Shown here: positions 35,698 through 45,580 of the stretch, one piece after another
How the letters are laid out: each line of letters opens with the position of its first letter
Position numbering within the stretch: position 1 is the first letter of the stretch
Assembly (NCBI GenBank): GCA_002189105.1
Contig: NIOB01000006.1
Span: forward strand, 372,001-436,000
Reading direction: 5' to 3'
Source: Saccharibacillus soli
GTDB lineage: Bacteria; Bacillota; Bacilli; Paenibacillales; Paenibacillaceae
DNA: 64,000 nt
Translations under genes and position numbers: made by a program
Notes under the pieces: model-generated
Databases searched by the model: none
The model's input: the letters and a program-made list of their open reading frames with translations, nothing else
Told to the model about the DNA's origin: nothing

Positions 35698-37452
35698 TTG
35701 AAAAAAGTCATCAATAAACCGGAAGATCTGGTCATGGAAATGTGCAGTGGACTTGTGCTGGCGCATCCCGAGCTGGAATTTATGCAGAAGTATAAGGTTA
35801 TCAAGAAAAAGGAACTGAACCCAGGCAAAGTCACCCTGATTAGCGGTGGGGGCAGTGGTCACGAACCGGCTCATGCCGGGTTTGTCGGCAAAGGGATGCT
35901 GGATGCTGCGGTATGCGGTGATGTATTCGCTTCGCCTTCGCAGATTCAGATTTATCAAGCGATCAAGGCGACAGCCAGTGAAAAAGGCACCCTGCTTATC
36001 ATCAAAAACTACAGCGGCGATATGATGAACTTCAAAAATGCGGCGCATCTGGCCGGTGAAGACGGCATCGAAGTCGATTATGTTCGTGTGGACGACGACA
36101 TCGCTGTGGAGGACAGCCTCTATACGGTAGGACGCCGTGGAGTCGCAGGTACAGTGCTGGTGCACAAGATCGCAGGCGCTGCTGCCGAAGAAGGTCGCAG
36201 CCTGGCAGAAGTCAAAGCCGCTGCCGAGAAAGCAGCAGCCAACGTACGCAGCATCGGTTTCGCGCTGACGTCGTGTACGGTTCCAGCCAAAGGCACGCCG
36301 ACTTTCAAGCTTGGCGAAGATGAGATCGAATACGGCGTGGGCATCCACGGCGAGCCGGGCATCCGCCGCGAGAAGATGGTGACGGCAGACGAATTGGCTG
36401 TGCATACCGTCTCTGACCTGATCCGCGACATGAAGCTGGAAGGCGGCGAAGAGATCGCGCTGCTGGTGAACGGCTTCGGCGCTACGCCGCTTCAGGAATT
36501 GTATCTGTTCAATCATGCGGTAACGCGTGAGCTGACGGAGAAGAACATCAAGATCAACCGCACGTTCGTCGGCAACTACATGACCAGCATCGACATGGCG
36601 GGGATCTCCGTGACCTTCATGAAGCTGGACGATGAATTGAAGACGCTGCTGTCAAGCGACAGCGACACGCCGGCGTTCAAAGTGTCCGGTCCGGTGGTAC
36701 AGCCTGCCTATGAAGAACTGCGTCGTTCCGGTGCGGAAGACCTGCCGGCTTCGTTTAAGGTGGAGACGCCAGCGGAACATGCACACATCTCGGGCGATCA
36801 GATCACCCGCGATAATATGATCTATCTGATCGACAAGATGAGCGAAGTCATCATTGAGAACGAGATTCCGTTCTGTGATCTGGACTCGCACGCCGGCGAC
36901 GGTGACTTCGGCATGAGCGTAGCGAAGGGCTTCAAGCAGCTCAAGCGGGAGTGGAAGGACATTCTTGCCCATGACGATCAATCGATCGGCGGCTTCCTGC
37001 AAGAGTGTTCCCTCGTCATCATGGAATACTGCGGCGGCGCTTCGGGCCCGATCTGGGGCTCTGCGTTCCGTGCAGCCGGGCGTTCGGCTGGCGAGAAGAC
37101 TTCGCTGAATGTAGCGGAATTCACCGAGCTGATGCAGGCTGCGGTAGCGGGCATCCAATCGACCGGCGAGCGGTCATTCGGCCGCGGGGCGGTTGTCGGC
37201 GACAAGACGCTGATTGACGCGCTGGTTCCGTGCGCGGATTCCTGGACGGCGAGCGCGGCTGCCGGAGACGACGTGAAGACGGCGTTCGCCAAAGGCGCGG
37301 AAGCGGCTGTGGTCGGCGCGAAGAAGACGGAGGAGATCGTGGCGCGGATGGGTCGCGCAGGCACGGTCGGCGAGCGCAGCATCGGGTACCCGGATGCGGG
37401 TGCGCACGCCCTGGGTGTGATCTTCACGGCGCTGTCGGATAGCTTGAAATAA
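35698..37452 (+). CDS. dhaK: Fused ATP-dependent dihydroxyacetone kinase (DhaK-DhaL)
   Basis: 584 aa with a TTG start behind ACAGGAGGG. Residues ~1-330 are DhaK: ISGGGSGHEPAHAGFVGKGMLDAAVCG and the substrate His in GIHGEPGIRREKM. Residues ~385-584 are DhaL, the ATP-binding half, with DSHAGDGDFGMSVAKGF, GGASGPIWGSAFR, GAVVGDKTLIDAL and a C-terminal GRAGTVGERSIGYPDAGA. One-chain kinases of this kind use ATP, unlike the three-part PEP-dependent enzyme, and no dhaM is present. Located 51 nt after gldA in one operon, it yields dihydroxyacetone phosphate for glycolysis. Confidence 0.92.
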   Translation: MKKVINKPEDLVMEMCSGLVLAHPELEFMQKYKVIKKKELNPGKVTLISGGGSGHEPAHAGFVGKGMLDAAVCGDVFASPSQIQIYQAIKATASEKGTLLIIKNYSGDMMNFKNAAHLAGEDGIEVDYVRVDDDIAVEDSLYTVGRRGVAGTVLVHKIAGAAAEEGRSLAEVKAAAEKAAANVRSIGFALTSCTVPAKGTPTFKLGEDEIEYGVGIHGEPGIRREKMVTADELAVHTVSDLIRDMKLEGGEEIALLVNGFGATPLQELYLFNHAVTRELTEKNIKINRTFVGNYMTSIDMAGISVTFMKLDDELKTLLSSDSDTPAFKVSGPVVQPAYEELRRSGAEDLPASFKVETPAEHAHISGDQITRDNMIYLIDKMSEVIIENEIPFCDLDSHAGDGDFGMSVAKGFKQLKREWKDILAHDDQSIGGFLQECSLVIMEYCGGASGPIWGSAFRAAGRSAGEKTSLNVAEFTELMQAAVAGIQSTGERSFGRGAVVGDKTLIDALVPCADSWTASAAAGDDVKTAFAKGAEAAVVGAKKTEEIVARMGRAGTVGERSIGYPDAGAHALGVIFTALSDSLK

Positions 37453-37855
37453 GCCGGCTGACAGGCATAAGGGTGGATCTCGGGTGCCGCCGGAAGAGTC
37501 GGCACTCGGGCTTCGATCCAAGGGAAAGAACGGCCAAACACGGCAGGCGTAATCTCATCGACTGACCGGCTCTTTGCCCTGCGCAGATTCGCGCAGGAGA
37601 GCCGCATAATGGCATAGGAAGTAGGCTTGGGCTAGGCGTTCCGATAACGAATTCGCTTCAGAGGGGCTTGAGGGTGGCCAGAAGGTTGCAAGATGTGACT
37701 GATGCTCATTCCTGCTGGATGCGAACGGGGCGCCTTTTATGCGCTTCGATGGTTTGAATTTTAATAGTTCAATTTTGGATTTTGTTTGCGGTAGATCATT
37801 CACTTACAACAGGCTCTATGATACTGATGCGACTTTGTCGCGGGGAGACACAAGC
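37453..37855. other. Intergenic region between dhaK and the membrane hydrolase
   Basis: About 400 bp without a gene. It holds hairpins (GTGCCG ... CGGCAC near 37484, CCTGCGC ... GCGCAGG near 37577-37596) that may end the dha transcript, and an AT-rich inverted repeat TTGAA ... TTCAA (about 37754-37772) in the likely promoter of the next gene. Confidence 0.5.
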
Positions 37856-39985
37856 GTGAAGACTTTAACCAATTTATTCAAGAAACCAACGGGCCTGCTG
37901 GCTCTGTCCCTGGTGCTGATCGTGCTTGGCAGCTTGCTGGCGGGGATGTTCAACACTTCCTTCTATAAGGTGAGCGTCAAAGAAATCTCGTTCAAGGCCG
38001 ACCACGGTACCCTTCATGGTCTGCTCTATATGCCAAAAGGCGCTGGCCCGGAAGATCCTCGTCCGGTGATCGTCACGACACACGGTTATCTGAATACCAA
38101 AGAAATGCAGGATGCCCCTGCGATCGAAATGTCCAGACGCGGTTACATCGTGCTGGCTCTCGATATGTACGACCACGGCGATTCCCGTTGGGACGGCGAC
38201 ATCAAGGTTGGTGAGCAGTTCTCGACGTTCTGGATCTATTCCCAGTTTGATGCTGCCAAGTACATGTACGAACAGCCGTATACGAAAAAAGACGACAAAG
38301 GCAACGCGTACCTTGCGGTCAGCGGCCACTCGATGGGCGGCTTCTCCACGCTGCTCGCCATGTACATGGATGAGATGAACTCGCTCCAAGCGGGTCATCG
38401 CATGATCTACACAGGCATCTCGGTTGGCGCCGATTATTCATATGCCGCCGCTGTCGCTCCGCAGGATCAACTGACCGCCGCTTACGGCAGCCGTACGGTC
38501 GGCATGATTGCCGGTCATTACGACGAGTTCTTCTTCAACAAATCCGATGAAGAGAAAACGGCGGCTGAAAAAGCCATCGTCGGCACGGTGATGCACAAGG
38601 ACTTCGCCAAAACGCTGTCGGGTCGTGCTTTCCTGGGTCTCGGCGCAGACAGCTCCGAACAGGCGCAGACCGGCAAATATTACAGCGTCGACTCCGGCGA
38701 AGTGAAGGTGAAAGACCAGGTGGTACGTGCCTCCCAGACCGGAGAGCGCATCCTCTACACGCCAAACCAGACGCACCCGTGGAATCATTTCTCGCCGGAA
38801 ACGACGGGGTATCTGATTGATTTCTATACCCATGCCTTCCAGAACGTGACATCGCCTAACCAGGTAGATGCCAATCTGTCTTCCGGCAATCAGATCTGGT
38901 GGCTCAAGGAAGCCTTTAACTTCGTAGCAATGATTGGCTTCTTCCTGTTGATTGTTCCGGTATCGGCACTGCTGCTGCGTCTGCCATTCCTGAAACAGGC
39001 GGTTACGAATGTTACGGCTCCACTTGCCAAGCCGCTGGGCGGTGGCCAGAAAGCCGCTTATTGGATCGCGGTTGTATTCAGCGCCCTGATTCCAGCCATT
39101 CTGTTCCCAACGCTGATGGATAAACAGGCGGGCGGTCTGCATACGCTGACCATTCTTGCGATCATTCTGCTGGCTCTATCCGTTGTGGCTGCCGTAATCG
39201 GCTTTGCTCGCTCCGGCAGCTCGCCAGCGATGCGCCACGTTGGCGTTGGCGGTCTGATCCTGGCTGTCGTGTCTGCCATCATGTGGGTGCTGTTCGCCAA
39301 AGCGCAGGGCATCGCGCCGCTTAGTCCGTTCTTCAATGAACCGACAACCAACCAGATCGTCTACTGGGCGCTTGTGTCTGCTTCGATCACCGCGTTCATT
39401 ACGTTCGCGTTCTATTACTTCAACAAAAAACATTCCGGTGCAAGCTTCGCCGATTATGGCATCAGCTTGAAGCCATCGACGATCGTAGCGAGTCTGCTTA
39501 CGGCCATTCTGGCTGTAGCCATCGGTTATGCGCTGCTGTTCATCGTGCAGGCCATCTTCGGCACGGACTTCCGGATCTGGACGTTCGCTGTCCGTACGTT
39601 TACGGTGGAGCATTTCATTACCGCGCTGCGTTATATGCCGCTGTTCCTGATCTACTACTTCGTCAGCGCGGTTGCGCTGAACGCAGATACACGTTCGCGT
39701 CGAGGCGGTTACTGGCTGGCGATCTTCCTGAATGTGGGCGGCCTGATCCTCTGGCTGATCGCTCAATATGGCCTGGACTTCACCCGTGGAGTAGCTCTGT
39801 ATCCGGCTCAGGCGCTAAACGGTATCCTGCTGTTCGCCCTTGTACCGGTGCTGATTATCGCCGCAATCTATGCACGCAAGCTGTTTGAGAAGACGAATAA
39901 TGTCTGGCTTCCCGCTTTCGTGAATACCATCCTCTTCACAATGGTTACAGTTGCTAATACAGTGATGTTCTGGAACCTCGTTTAA
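37856..39985 (+). CDS. Alpha/beta hydrolase fused to a large membrane domain
   Basis: 709 aa with a GTG start behind CGGGGAG. A membrane helix (about 12-32) leads into an extracytoplasmic alpha/beta hydrolase (~45-345) with VTTHGYLNTKEM, LDMYDHGDSRW, the nucleophile motif SGHSMGGFSTLLAM and a late His in QTHPWNHFSPET. About ten further membrane helices fill residues 360-709. The hydrolase probably faces outward and acts on a lipid-linked or wall-associated ester or amide; the membrane part could move or hold the substrate. No specific function is known. A terminator follows. Confidence 0.8.
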   Translation: MKTLTNLFKKPTGLLALSLVLIVLGSLLAGMFNTSFYKVSVKEISFKADHGTLHGLLYMPKGAGPEDPRPVIVTTHGYLNTKEMQDAPAIEMSRRGYIVLALDMYDHGDSRWDGDIKVGEQFSTFWIYSQFDAAKYMYEQPYTKKDDKGNAYLAVSGHSMGGFSTLLAMYMDEMNSLQAGHRMIYTGISVGADYSYAAAVAPQDQLTAAYGSRTVGMIAGHYDEFFFNKSDEEKTAAEKAIVGTVMHKDFAKTLSGRAFLGLGADSSEQAQTGKYYSVDSGEVKVKDQVVRASQTGERILYTPNQTHPWNHFSPETTGYLIDFYTHAFQNVTSPNQVDANLSSGNQIWWLKEAFNFVAMIGFFLLIVPVSALLLRLPFLKQAVTNVTAPLAKPLGGGQKAAYWIAVVFSALIPAILFPTLMDKQAGGLHTLTILAIILLALSVVAAVIGFARSGSSPAMRHVGVGGLILAVVSAIMWVLFAKAQGIAPLSPFFNEPTTNQIVYWALVSASITAFITFAFYYFNKKHSGASFADYGISLKPSTIVASLLTAILAVAIGYALLFIVQAIFGTDFRIWTFAVRTFTVEHFITALRYMPLFLIYYFVSAVALNADTRSRRGGYWLAIFLNVGGLILWLIAQYGLDFTRGVALYPAQALNGILLFALVPVLIIAAIYARKLFEKTNNVWLPAFVNTILFTMVTVANTVMFWNLV

Positions 39986-40035
39986 TTCCTTGAAATCAGG
40001 GCTTCGCTGTACAGGTGGTGCCCCGCTTATCCAAG

Positions 40036-40066
40036 ACCATCGGAACTTCGGTTCCGGTGGTTTTTT
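40036..40066 (+). terminator. Terminator after the membrane hydrolase
   Basis: ACCATCGGAAC, TTCG tetraloop, GTTCCGGTGGT, then TTTTT. Confidence 0.9.
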
Positions 40067-40154
40067 GGCGCGTTCATCTAAATAAAGGGCCGGAAAAGGC
40101 AGATATAATAAGAGACAAGATACGAAATATGCCCATGTACAGTGAGGGAAAAAG

Positions 40155-41969
40155 ATGAAAAAGATGCTGGTTGACCTGCTTAGGGGACGAAAGTTTGTCG
40201 GCTCCGGCCTTATCAAGGTGAATATTTGGTTTATGGTGATTTTTGCGTTAAACGTGACATTGGGATTTGGTTATATGATTCATTCCTTCAAATGGGACTA
40301 TCAACAGGTTCGGCATGCTGCCGATCTGCGTATCCACCTGCTTTCCTTGGAGAACGCTCTGCTCGACCAGGAAACGGGACAGCGCGGCTACCTGCTGGCT
40401 CAGGATACGCAGTTTCTTCAGCCTTTTGATAGGGGGGTGCAAAAATATACCCAAACCTCCAGCGTTCTTATGGATTTGGCTGCGGATGTGGAGGAGTATC
40501 CCGAGCTTGCGGGCAAGGTCGAAGCGCTGATCGCTTCCGGAACGATATGGAAAAGCGAATATGGTGATCCTCAGGTTCGGAAAGTGATGGCGGGCGGTAC
40601 AATCACCGAGATGGAACTCAAGAGGGGCAAACAGCAGTTTGACAGCTTTCGTACGCAGGAAGCTGAGGTTCTGAAGGTGGTGGAACGTCTGCGCGATGAG
40701 CGGCGGACCGTTATGCTGCATGATCTGACCTATTTATTTTCCACCATCGGAGTGATCTTCATCATCGTCCAATTCTTCATGCTGTATGTGCTGCAAAGAG
40801 GGTTAACTCGAATCACTTGGCCGATCATTCAGTTGGATCGTGCTGTTGCTTCGTACGAATCCGGCAATATCCATTCCAAGCTTCCCGCTTATCGGGAGGA
40901 TAATGAGATTGGCCGTCTCGTAGAGAACTTTGGCCTGATGCATGAAGAGATGCAGCGGGAGAAAAGCATTTTGCAGGAAACCTACCGCCTGATTAACCTG
41001 CTAAACCAAACTCGTGGTCTGGATGAAGCTTATCGGGTTACGTTGGAATCCATTGCTTCTCTGGTGGTTTGCAAACGGGTGTCGGTCATTACGCAGAATG
41101 AAAATCGCGGCTTCTCCATCAAAGCACTGCTGGATCAAGATAGCTTTACCCGTCAGGACACTCCACTAAGTGGCGAAGAAGAAGACATCTATGATCTGCT
41201 GCGCGGCGGATTCTCGGTGATTCATACCGATTGGTCAAAGTATCGGGCCAAAGGCGCGATTACCGATCAGCTCTATCTTGGCGGCATACGTTCTTCCATG
41301 CACATCATTTTAAGAAAAGAAGCGCGGATCTTCGGTGTGCTCAATCTGATGTCCGAAAAAGCGGATTCGTTCTCGCAGCAGGACAAGGAGCGTCTTGAAC
41401 TGCTTGCTCCGATGATTGTCACAGCGCTGGAAAATGCCACCGAGACGACGCGGATTCAGGCGATGGCGAACCGTGATGGACTAACAGGCATCTGGAACCG
41501 GCGATATTTTGAAGAGTCGCTGGCTGAACTTATCGCGTCCTATGAGCGGGATCGTCAGCCGTTCAGCTTGATTCTGCTGGATGTGGACCGATTTAAGATG
41601 TTCAATGATACGTGGGGACATTCGGAAGGGGATCTGGTGCTCAAACACCTGGCCGCTCTGCTGGGCGATTGTGTGCGACCCGAAGATATTGCGGCCCGAT
41701 TTGGCGGCGAGGAGTTTGCGGTGCTGCTCCCGTGTACGCTAATGAAGGAAGCGCGTACGGTCGCCGAACGAATCCGCAGAGAGCTGGAGTCGAATTCTCC
41801 TTCCCGCCAATATATTGTGACCGCAAGCCTGGGGATTGCCGAGTGGGAAGAAGGGTTTGATCGGCAGCAGTTGATTGAAGCCGCCGACCGTGCCTTGTAT
41901 CAGGCGAAAGAAAACGGTCGTAATCAGGTAGTGGACTCCCGCAGTCTGCGGACAGAAGGTTCGATCTGA
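40155..41969 (+). CDS. CHASE3-HAMP-GAF-GGDEF diguanylate cyclase
   Basis: 604 aa, GTGAGGG before the ATG. Membrane helix ~20-44; external CHASE3-like helical domain ~45-190 (LLSLENALLDQETGQRGYLLAQD); second helix ~194-215; HAMP ~216-270; GAF ~285-430; GGDEF ~440-595. The active site GGEEF lies at 517-521 and the product-inhibition site RxxD is present (Arg508-Asp511, five residues upstream), so it should make c-di-GMP from two GTP and be feedback-inhibited. It is the second c-di-GMP enzyme in the window. Confidence 0.93.
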   Translation: MKKMLVDLLRGRKFVGSGLIKVNIWFMVIFALNVTLGFGYMIHSFKWDYQQVRHAADLRIHLLSLENALLDQETGQRGYLLAQDTQFLQPFDRGVQKYTQTSSVLMDLAADVEEYPELAGKVEALIASGTIWKSEYGDPQVRKVMAGGTITEMELKRGKQQFDSFRTQEAEVLKVVERLRDERRTVMLHDLTYLFSTIGVIFIIVQFFMLYVLQRGLTRITWPIIQLDRAVASYESGNIHSKLPAYREDNEIGRLVENFGLMHEEMQREKSILQETYRLINLLNQTRGLDEAYRVTLESIASLVVCKRVSVITQNENRGFSIKALLDQDSFTRQDTPLSGEEEDIYDLLRGGFSVIHTDWSKYRAKGAITDQLYLGGIRSSMHIILRKEARIFGVLNLMSEKADSFSQQDKERLELLAPMIVTALENATETTRIQAMANRDGLTGIWNRRYFEESLAELIASYERDRQPFSLILLDVDRFKMFNDTWGHSEGDLVLKHLAALLGDCVRPEDIAARFGGEEFAVLLPCTLMKEARTVAERIRRELESNSPSRQYIVTASLGIAEWEEGFDRQQLIEAADRALYQAKENGRNQVVDSRSLRTEGSI

Positions 41970-42020
41970 GTTTGAACAGCATCTCACTTCACGCGTTGGT
42001 ATGACGTTCTCGACAGCCAG

Positions 42021-42045
42021 GGCAGCTCATCGGAGCTGCCTTTTT
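42021..42045 (+). terminator. Terminator after the diguanylate cyclase
   Basis: GGCAGCTC and GAGCTGCC pair with a 4-nt loop, followed by TTTTT. Confidence 0.8.
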
Positions 42046-42150
42046 GGCGTGCAAAGAAGCTGTATGAGAACGTTTGCGGAAAAGGCAGGGATCGCTGGTG
42101 CAATCTCGAATGTGTTAGAGGTCAGCGAAATAGGAGAGGGGCTACCCGTC

Positions 42151-44193
42151 ATGGCAAATCCGCAGCAGAACAAGACATATGAGAGCATCCGGATGGGTGT
42201 GGATTATTACCCGGAGCATTGGGATGAAGCGATGTGGGAGGAAGACGTCGCGCTGATGAAGCGTTCGGGTGTAGCGGTGGTTCGAGTAGGCGAATTCGCC
42301 TGGAGCCGCATGGAACCGCGCGATGGCGAGTTTAATTTTGACTGGTTGGATCGTGCGCTGGATCTGTTCGCGCGCTACGGCATCGAGGTAGTGATCGGGA
42401 CGCCAACACATACACCACCCAGATGGCTGACCGAGAAATATCCGGACATTCTGCCCATCCTGCCCAATGGTGGCGTCTATCAGCCGGGAGTGCGCGGTCA
42501 CCGCTGCTTCAACAGTCGGGAACTGCGCCGCTACGGAGAGCGGATTGTTAGCCGACTGGCGGAACGTTATGCCGCCCATCCGGCTGTCATTGGCTGGCAG
42601 ACGGACAATGAGTTCAGTCTGCTCGATAGCCAGGGCAAGCAGGTGGCGGAAGACTTCCGTGACTGGGTCTATCAGCGCTATGGCACGCTGGAACAGCTGA
42701 ATCGGGCCTGGGGAACGGTGGTGTGGAGCGGAGAATATTCGGATTGGAACGAAGTGAATCCGCCGCTTGGTGGATCACCCTACCAGAATCCATCCTTCCT
42801 GCTGGACTTCACCCGCTTCCAATGGGAGATGGTCGCAGACTTCCAGAACGGTCAGATCGCTGCTATTCGTGCGCACTGCCCGGATCACTTCATCACGCAT
42901 AATTATCACAGCTATCCGCAAAGGCTGGACCTGTACAAGGTTGGGGAAGCGCTGGACTTCGCTTCGTTCGATTATTATCCCAACACGTCACCGGATAAGG
43001 CGTCCACCTCGCCCTACAGCGGGGCACTGTCGCTTGACGTCACTCGCGGTGTCAAACGCCAGAACTTCTGGATTATGGAGCAGCTCAGTGGTTCGCCGGG
43101 GGCCTGGATGCCCATGTGGCGGATGCCGCAGCCCGGTTACATTCGCGCCTATGTCTGGCAGGCTCTGTCTCGGGGAGCGGACACGGTCGTTCACTTCCGC
43201 TGGCGAAGCGCCAATATCGGTGCCGAACAGTTCTGGCACGGCCTGATCGACCACAGCAACGTACCGGGGCGACGCCTGGCGGAATTTGCGGAGACCAGCG
43301 CCGAGGTTCAGCGGCTGGCACCGCTTCTGGAAGGGACGACGCCCGAGGCACAGATTGCCATTCTCATGTCGCATGAACAGCTTGAAGCCCTCCGCATCCA
43401 GAAGCAAACGGACAGCTTTGACTATTATGAGAACGTGAAGGAATATCACCGCACGTTAACCAAGCTGGGTATGGGCTGTGACGTCATCGATTGGCGTCAG
43501 CCGCTGGAGGGCTACCGGGTGGTCATTGCGCCGCATCTGTATCTGCTGGACGATGAGGCGGCGGAACGGCTGTCCCGCTTCGCCGCCGATGGCGGGACGC
43601 TGCTCTTGACGGCGAGAACCGGCGTCAAGAACCTGAACAATGTCTGCGTCATGCAGCCGCTGCCGGGGCTGCTGGCGGATTGTGCGGGCGTGACCGTGCG
43701 GGAATACGACCCGCTGGGCAGCGATGTGGTTCGGCTCGACGCCGAAGACGGCGAGCAGTATGCGTGCAGCCAATGGGCGGATATTCTCGATCCGGCGGCT
43801 GATCGCCGGATTGAGGTGATGGCCCGCTATGGCGGCCCGGTGTTCTTCGCCGGCGAAGCGGCGGTGACGCGCCATGAATTCGGGCGCGGAGAGACGTATT
43901 ACCTCGGGACGCATCCCGAGGAGGATTATCTGCGCAGTCTGCTGCTGCGCATCGCGCAGGAACGCGACCTGCCGCACACGGAAGGACTGCCGGCCGGGGT
44001 GCAGGTGTCCGTTCGCGCCGGCAGCAGCGGCGCGTATCTATTCGTGCTGAACCTGAGCCGCGACACGCGCAGGTTCCGTCTGGGCGGCGCTTATGCGCAG
44101 GCGTCAAGCGGCGAAGGGCTGCTTGGCGGCAGACGTTATGGAAGCGGCGAGATGGAAATGAAGCCTTATGAAGTGGAGATTTTTCGACTGTGA
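42151..44193 (+). CDS. GH42 beta-galactosidase
   Basis: 680 aa; start chosen at the ATG behind AGGAGAGGGG, since the 50-codon upstream extension crosses the previous terminator. Glycoside hydrolase family 42: GVDYYPEHWDEAMWEEDVALMKRSG, RVGEFAWSRMEP, GTPTHTPPRWL, acid/base Glu in GWQTDNEFS and nucleophile Glu in FWIMEQLSG, followed by the trimerisation and beta-sandwich domains. There is no signal peptide, so it acts in the cytoplasm on beta-galactosides such as short galacto-oligosaccharides. No sugar transporter lies next to it. Confidence 0.93.
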   Translation: MANPQQNKTYESIRMGVDYYPEHWDEAMWEEDVALMKRSGVAVVRVGEFAWSRMEPRDGEFNFDWLDRALDLFARYGIEVVIGTPTHTPPRWLTEKYPDILPILPNGGVYQPGVRGHRCFNSRELRRYGERIVSRLAERYAAHPAVIGWQTDNEFSLLDSQGKQVAEDFRDWVYQRYGTLEQLNRAWGTVVWSGEYSDWNEVNPPLGGSPYQNPSFLLDFTRFQWEMVADFQNGQIAAIRAHCPDHFITHNYHSYPQRLDLYKVGEALDFASFDYYPNTSPDKASTSPYSGALSLDVTRGVKRQNFWIMEQLSGSPGAWMPMWRMPQPGYIRAYVWQALSRGADTVVHFRWRSANIGAEQFWHGLIDHSNVPGRRLAEFAETSAEVQRLAPLLEGTTPEAQIAILMSHEQLEALRIQKQTDSFDYYENVKEYHRTLTKLGMGCDVIDWRQPLEGYRVVIAPHLYLLDDEAAERLSRFAADGGTLLLTARTGVKNLNNVCVMQPLPGLLADCAGVTVREYDPLGSDVVRLDAEDGEQYACSQWADILDPAADRRIEVMARYGGPVFFAGEAAVTRHEFGRGETYYLGTHPEEDYLRSLLLRIAQERDLPHTEGLPAGVQVSVRAGSSGAYLFVLNLSRDTRRFRLGGAYAQASSGEGLLGGRRYGSGEMEMKPYEVEIFRL

Positions 44194-44311
44194 GCGTGGA
44201 AGGTTTTATTTTGCTATTGAAAATTTTAAATTAAAAGTAATAATAGAAAGAGAAGCGAAATCGTCGTGATCGTCGCTTGATGTCTAAAATCGGAAAGGGG
44301 CTTTGCCAACC

Positions 44312-45025
44312 ATGATCCAAGTGTATCCGGCAAGTTCACGTTTTGAATATGATAAAGGCTGGCTGAAAGGCGGACACAGCTTCTCTTTTGCCGAATATTA
44401 CGACCCGGAGAACGTCAAGTTTGGTCCAATGCGGGTCTGCAATGATGACGTGATCGCACCGGGCAAGGGCTTCGGGGCACATCCGCACAGCGACATGGAG
44501 ATTGTATCGCTGATTCTGTCAGGCAAGCTGCGCCATGAGGACAGTCTCGGCAACGTAGCGGTGACCGGCTTTGGCGGCGTGCAGCGCATGAGCGCAGGCA
44601 CCGGGGTTATCCATACGGAGCATAATCCATCGGAACAGGAAGACGTGCATATCCTTCAGCTGTGGTTCGAGCCAAGCGAACGGGGCAAGCAGCCTTCGTA
44701 CACGACGGGTGAATTCGATACGACCGCGCTGGATGGAGCATTGGTTCCCGTTGCTTCGGGTCAAGGTCTGGAAGGCGTAACGGATCTCGGTCAGGATCTG
44801 ACGATCTATCTCGGTCGTTTGGAAGCCGGACAGAATCTGGCCTTCAAGCAAGCCGTTGGCCGCCGGGTATTCCTTTTTGTCATTGAAGGGCAATTGGAAG
44901 TGTCCGGAGCCGGAGAGGTCACCTCGCTGGGTCGTCGTGACACCGCACGAATCACTGATGCGCCGGAGCTGACACTAACGGGCACGGCACCGGTATTTTA
45001 CATGCTGATTGATCTGCCTGAATAA
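44312..45025 (+). CDS. Pirin-family cupin protein
   Basis: 237 aa, AAAGGGG before the ATG. N-terminal pirin cupin with the four expected metal ligands in GAHPHSDMEIVSLILSG (two His) and VIHTEHNPSE (His and Glu). The C-terminal cupin is of the YhhW/quercetinase type. Some relatives have quercetin 2,3-dioxygenase activity; others act as redox or stress cofactors, so the role is open. The next gene starts 20 nt later and is probably co-transcribed. Confidence 0.88.
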   Translation: MIQVYPASSRFEYDKGWLKGGHSFSFAEYYDPENVKFGPMRVCNDDVIAPGKGFGAHPHSDMEIVSLILSGKLRHEDSLGNVAVTGFGGVQRMSAGTGVIHTEHNPSEQEDVHILQLWFEPSERGKQPSYTTGEFDTTALDGALVPVASGQGLEGVTDLGQDLTIYLGRLEAGQNLAFKQAVGRRVFLFVIEGQLEVSGAGEVTSLGRRDTARITDAPELTLTGTAPVFYMLIDLPE

Positions 45026-45045
45026 GGCCGGAAGGAGGAGCAGAG

Positions 45046-45393
45046 ATGACTACACCCCAACCCTCGTCAGATGAACGTATTCTTGTGAAGCATGCCGTCA
45101 CCGGGCGCATGTTTGTGAACAGCGCGGCCGATGATGTGACCTATGAATTGGAGCGTCAGGATGGCGGCACGATATTGACGATTCGCGGCATTGCCCCTTG
45201 GCTGGCCGAAGAGATCATTCAGGTACAGCGGGAGTTAAATGTATTCCATTTTGAAGAACCGAACGGCCAGCCCCCAGTCAAGCACTGGTTCTATGTGGGC
45301 GAACATGATGTATCCTACGACTCTACAGCATCCACACTGACTATCCGTGCGGGTTCGGAGATCACGTATAAGCCGGATGAGTATTGGGCCTGA
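45046..45393 (+). CDS. Small unknown protein co-transcribed with pirin
   Basis: 115 aa, GGAAGGAGGAGCAGAG before the ATG. No signal, membrane segment or known domain. Beta-rich pattern (VTYELERQDGGTILTIRG, STLTIRAGSEITYK). It lies 20 nt after the pirin gene and ends before a strong terminator, so the two form an operon. Confidence 0.72.
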   Translation: MTTPQPSSDERILVKHAVTGRMFVNSAADDVTYELERQDGGTILTIRGIAPWLAEEIIQVQRELNVFHFEEPNGQPPVKHWFYVGEHDVSYDSTASTLTIRAGSEITYKPDEYWA

Positions 45394-45447
45394 TTTGAGG
45401 GCAGGCTTGCCGGAATGGGGATAGACGATCCCATTTCTGGTTCGATT

Positions 45448-45491
45448 CGAGACGCTCGGCGCATTTTCCGCGCCGAGCGTCTCGTTTTTTT
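45448..45491 (+). terminator. Terminator after the pirin operon
   Basis: A 15-bp stem (CGAGACGCTCGGCGC with its complement) with a 7-nt loop, followed by seven T. Confidence 0.92.
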
Positions 45492-45504
45492 ACATAGCGA
45501 CGAT

Positions 45505-45520
45505 ATAAGCTCTTGCTTAT
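45505..45520. promoter_or_regulatory. Candidate ArsR operator before arsR
   Basis: ATAAGC and GCTTAT form an exact inverted repeat around TCTT. A related ATAAG/CTTAT pair precedes arsC. ArsR/SmtB regulators commonly bind such AT-rich palindromes. Confidence 0.5.
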
Positions 45521-45580
45521 AAGCTTGGTTTGTCGTACGCTATTTGCGCATATGCTCCAAGCGGAAGAAGGGAGAGTTTC

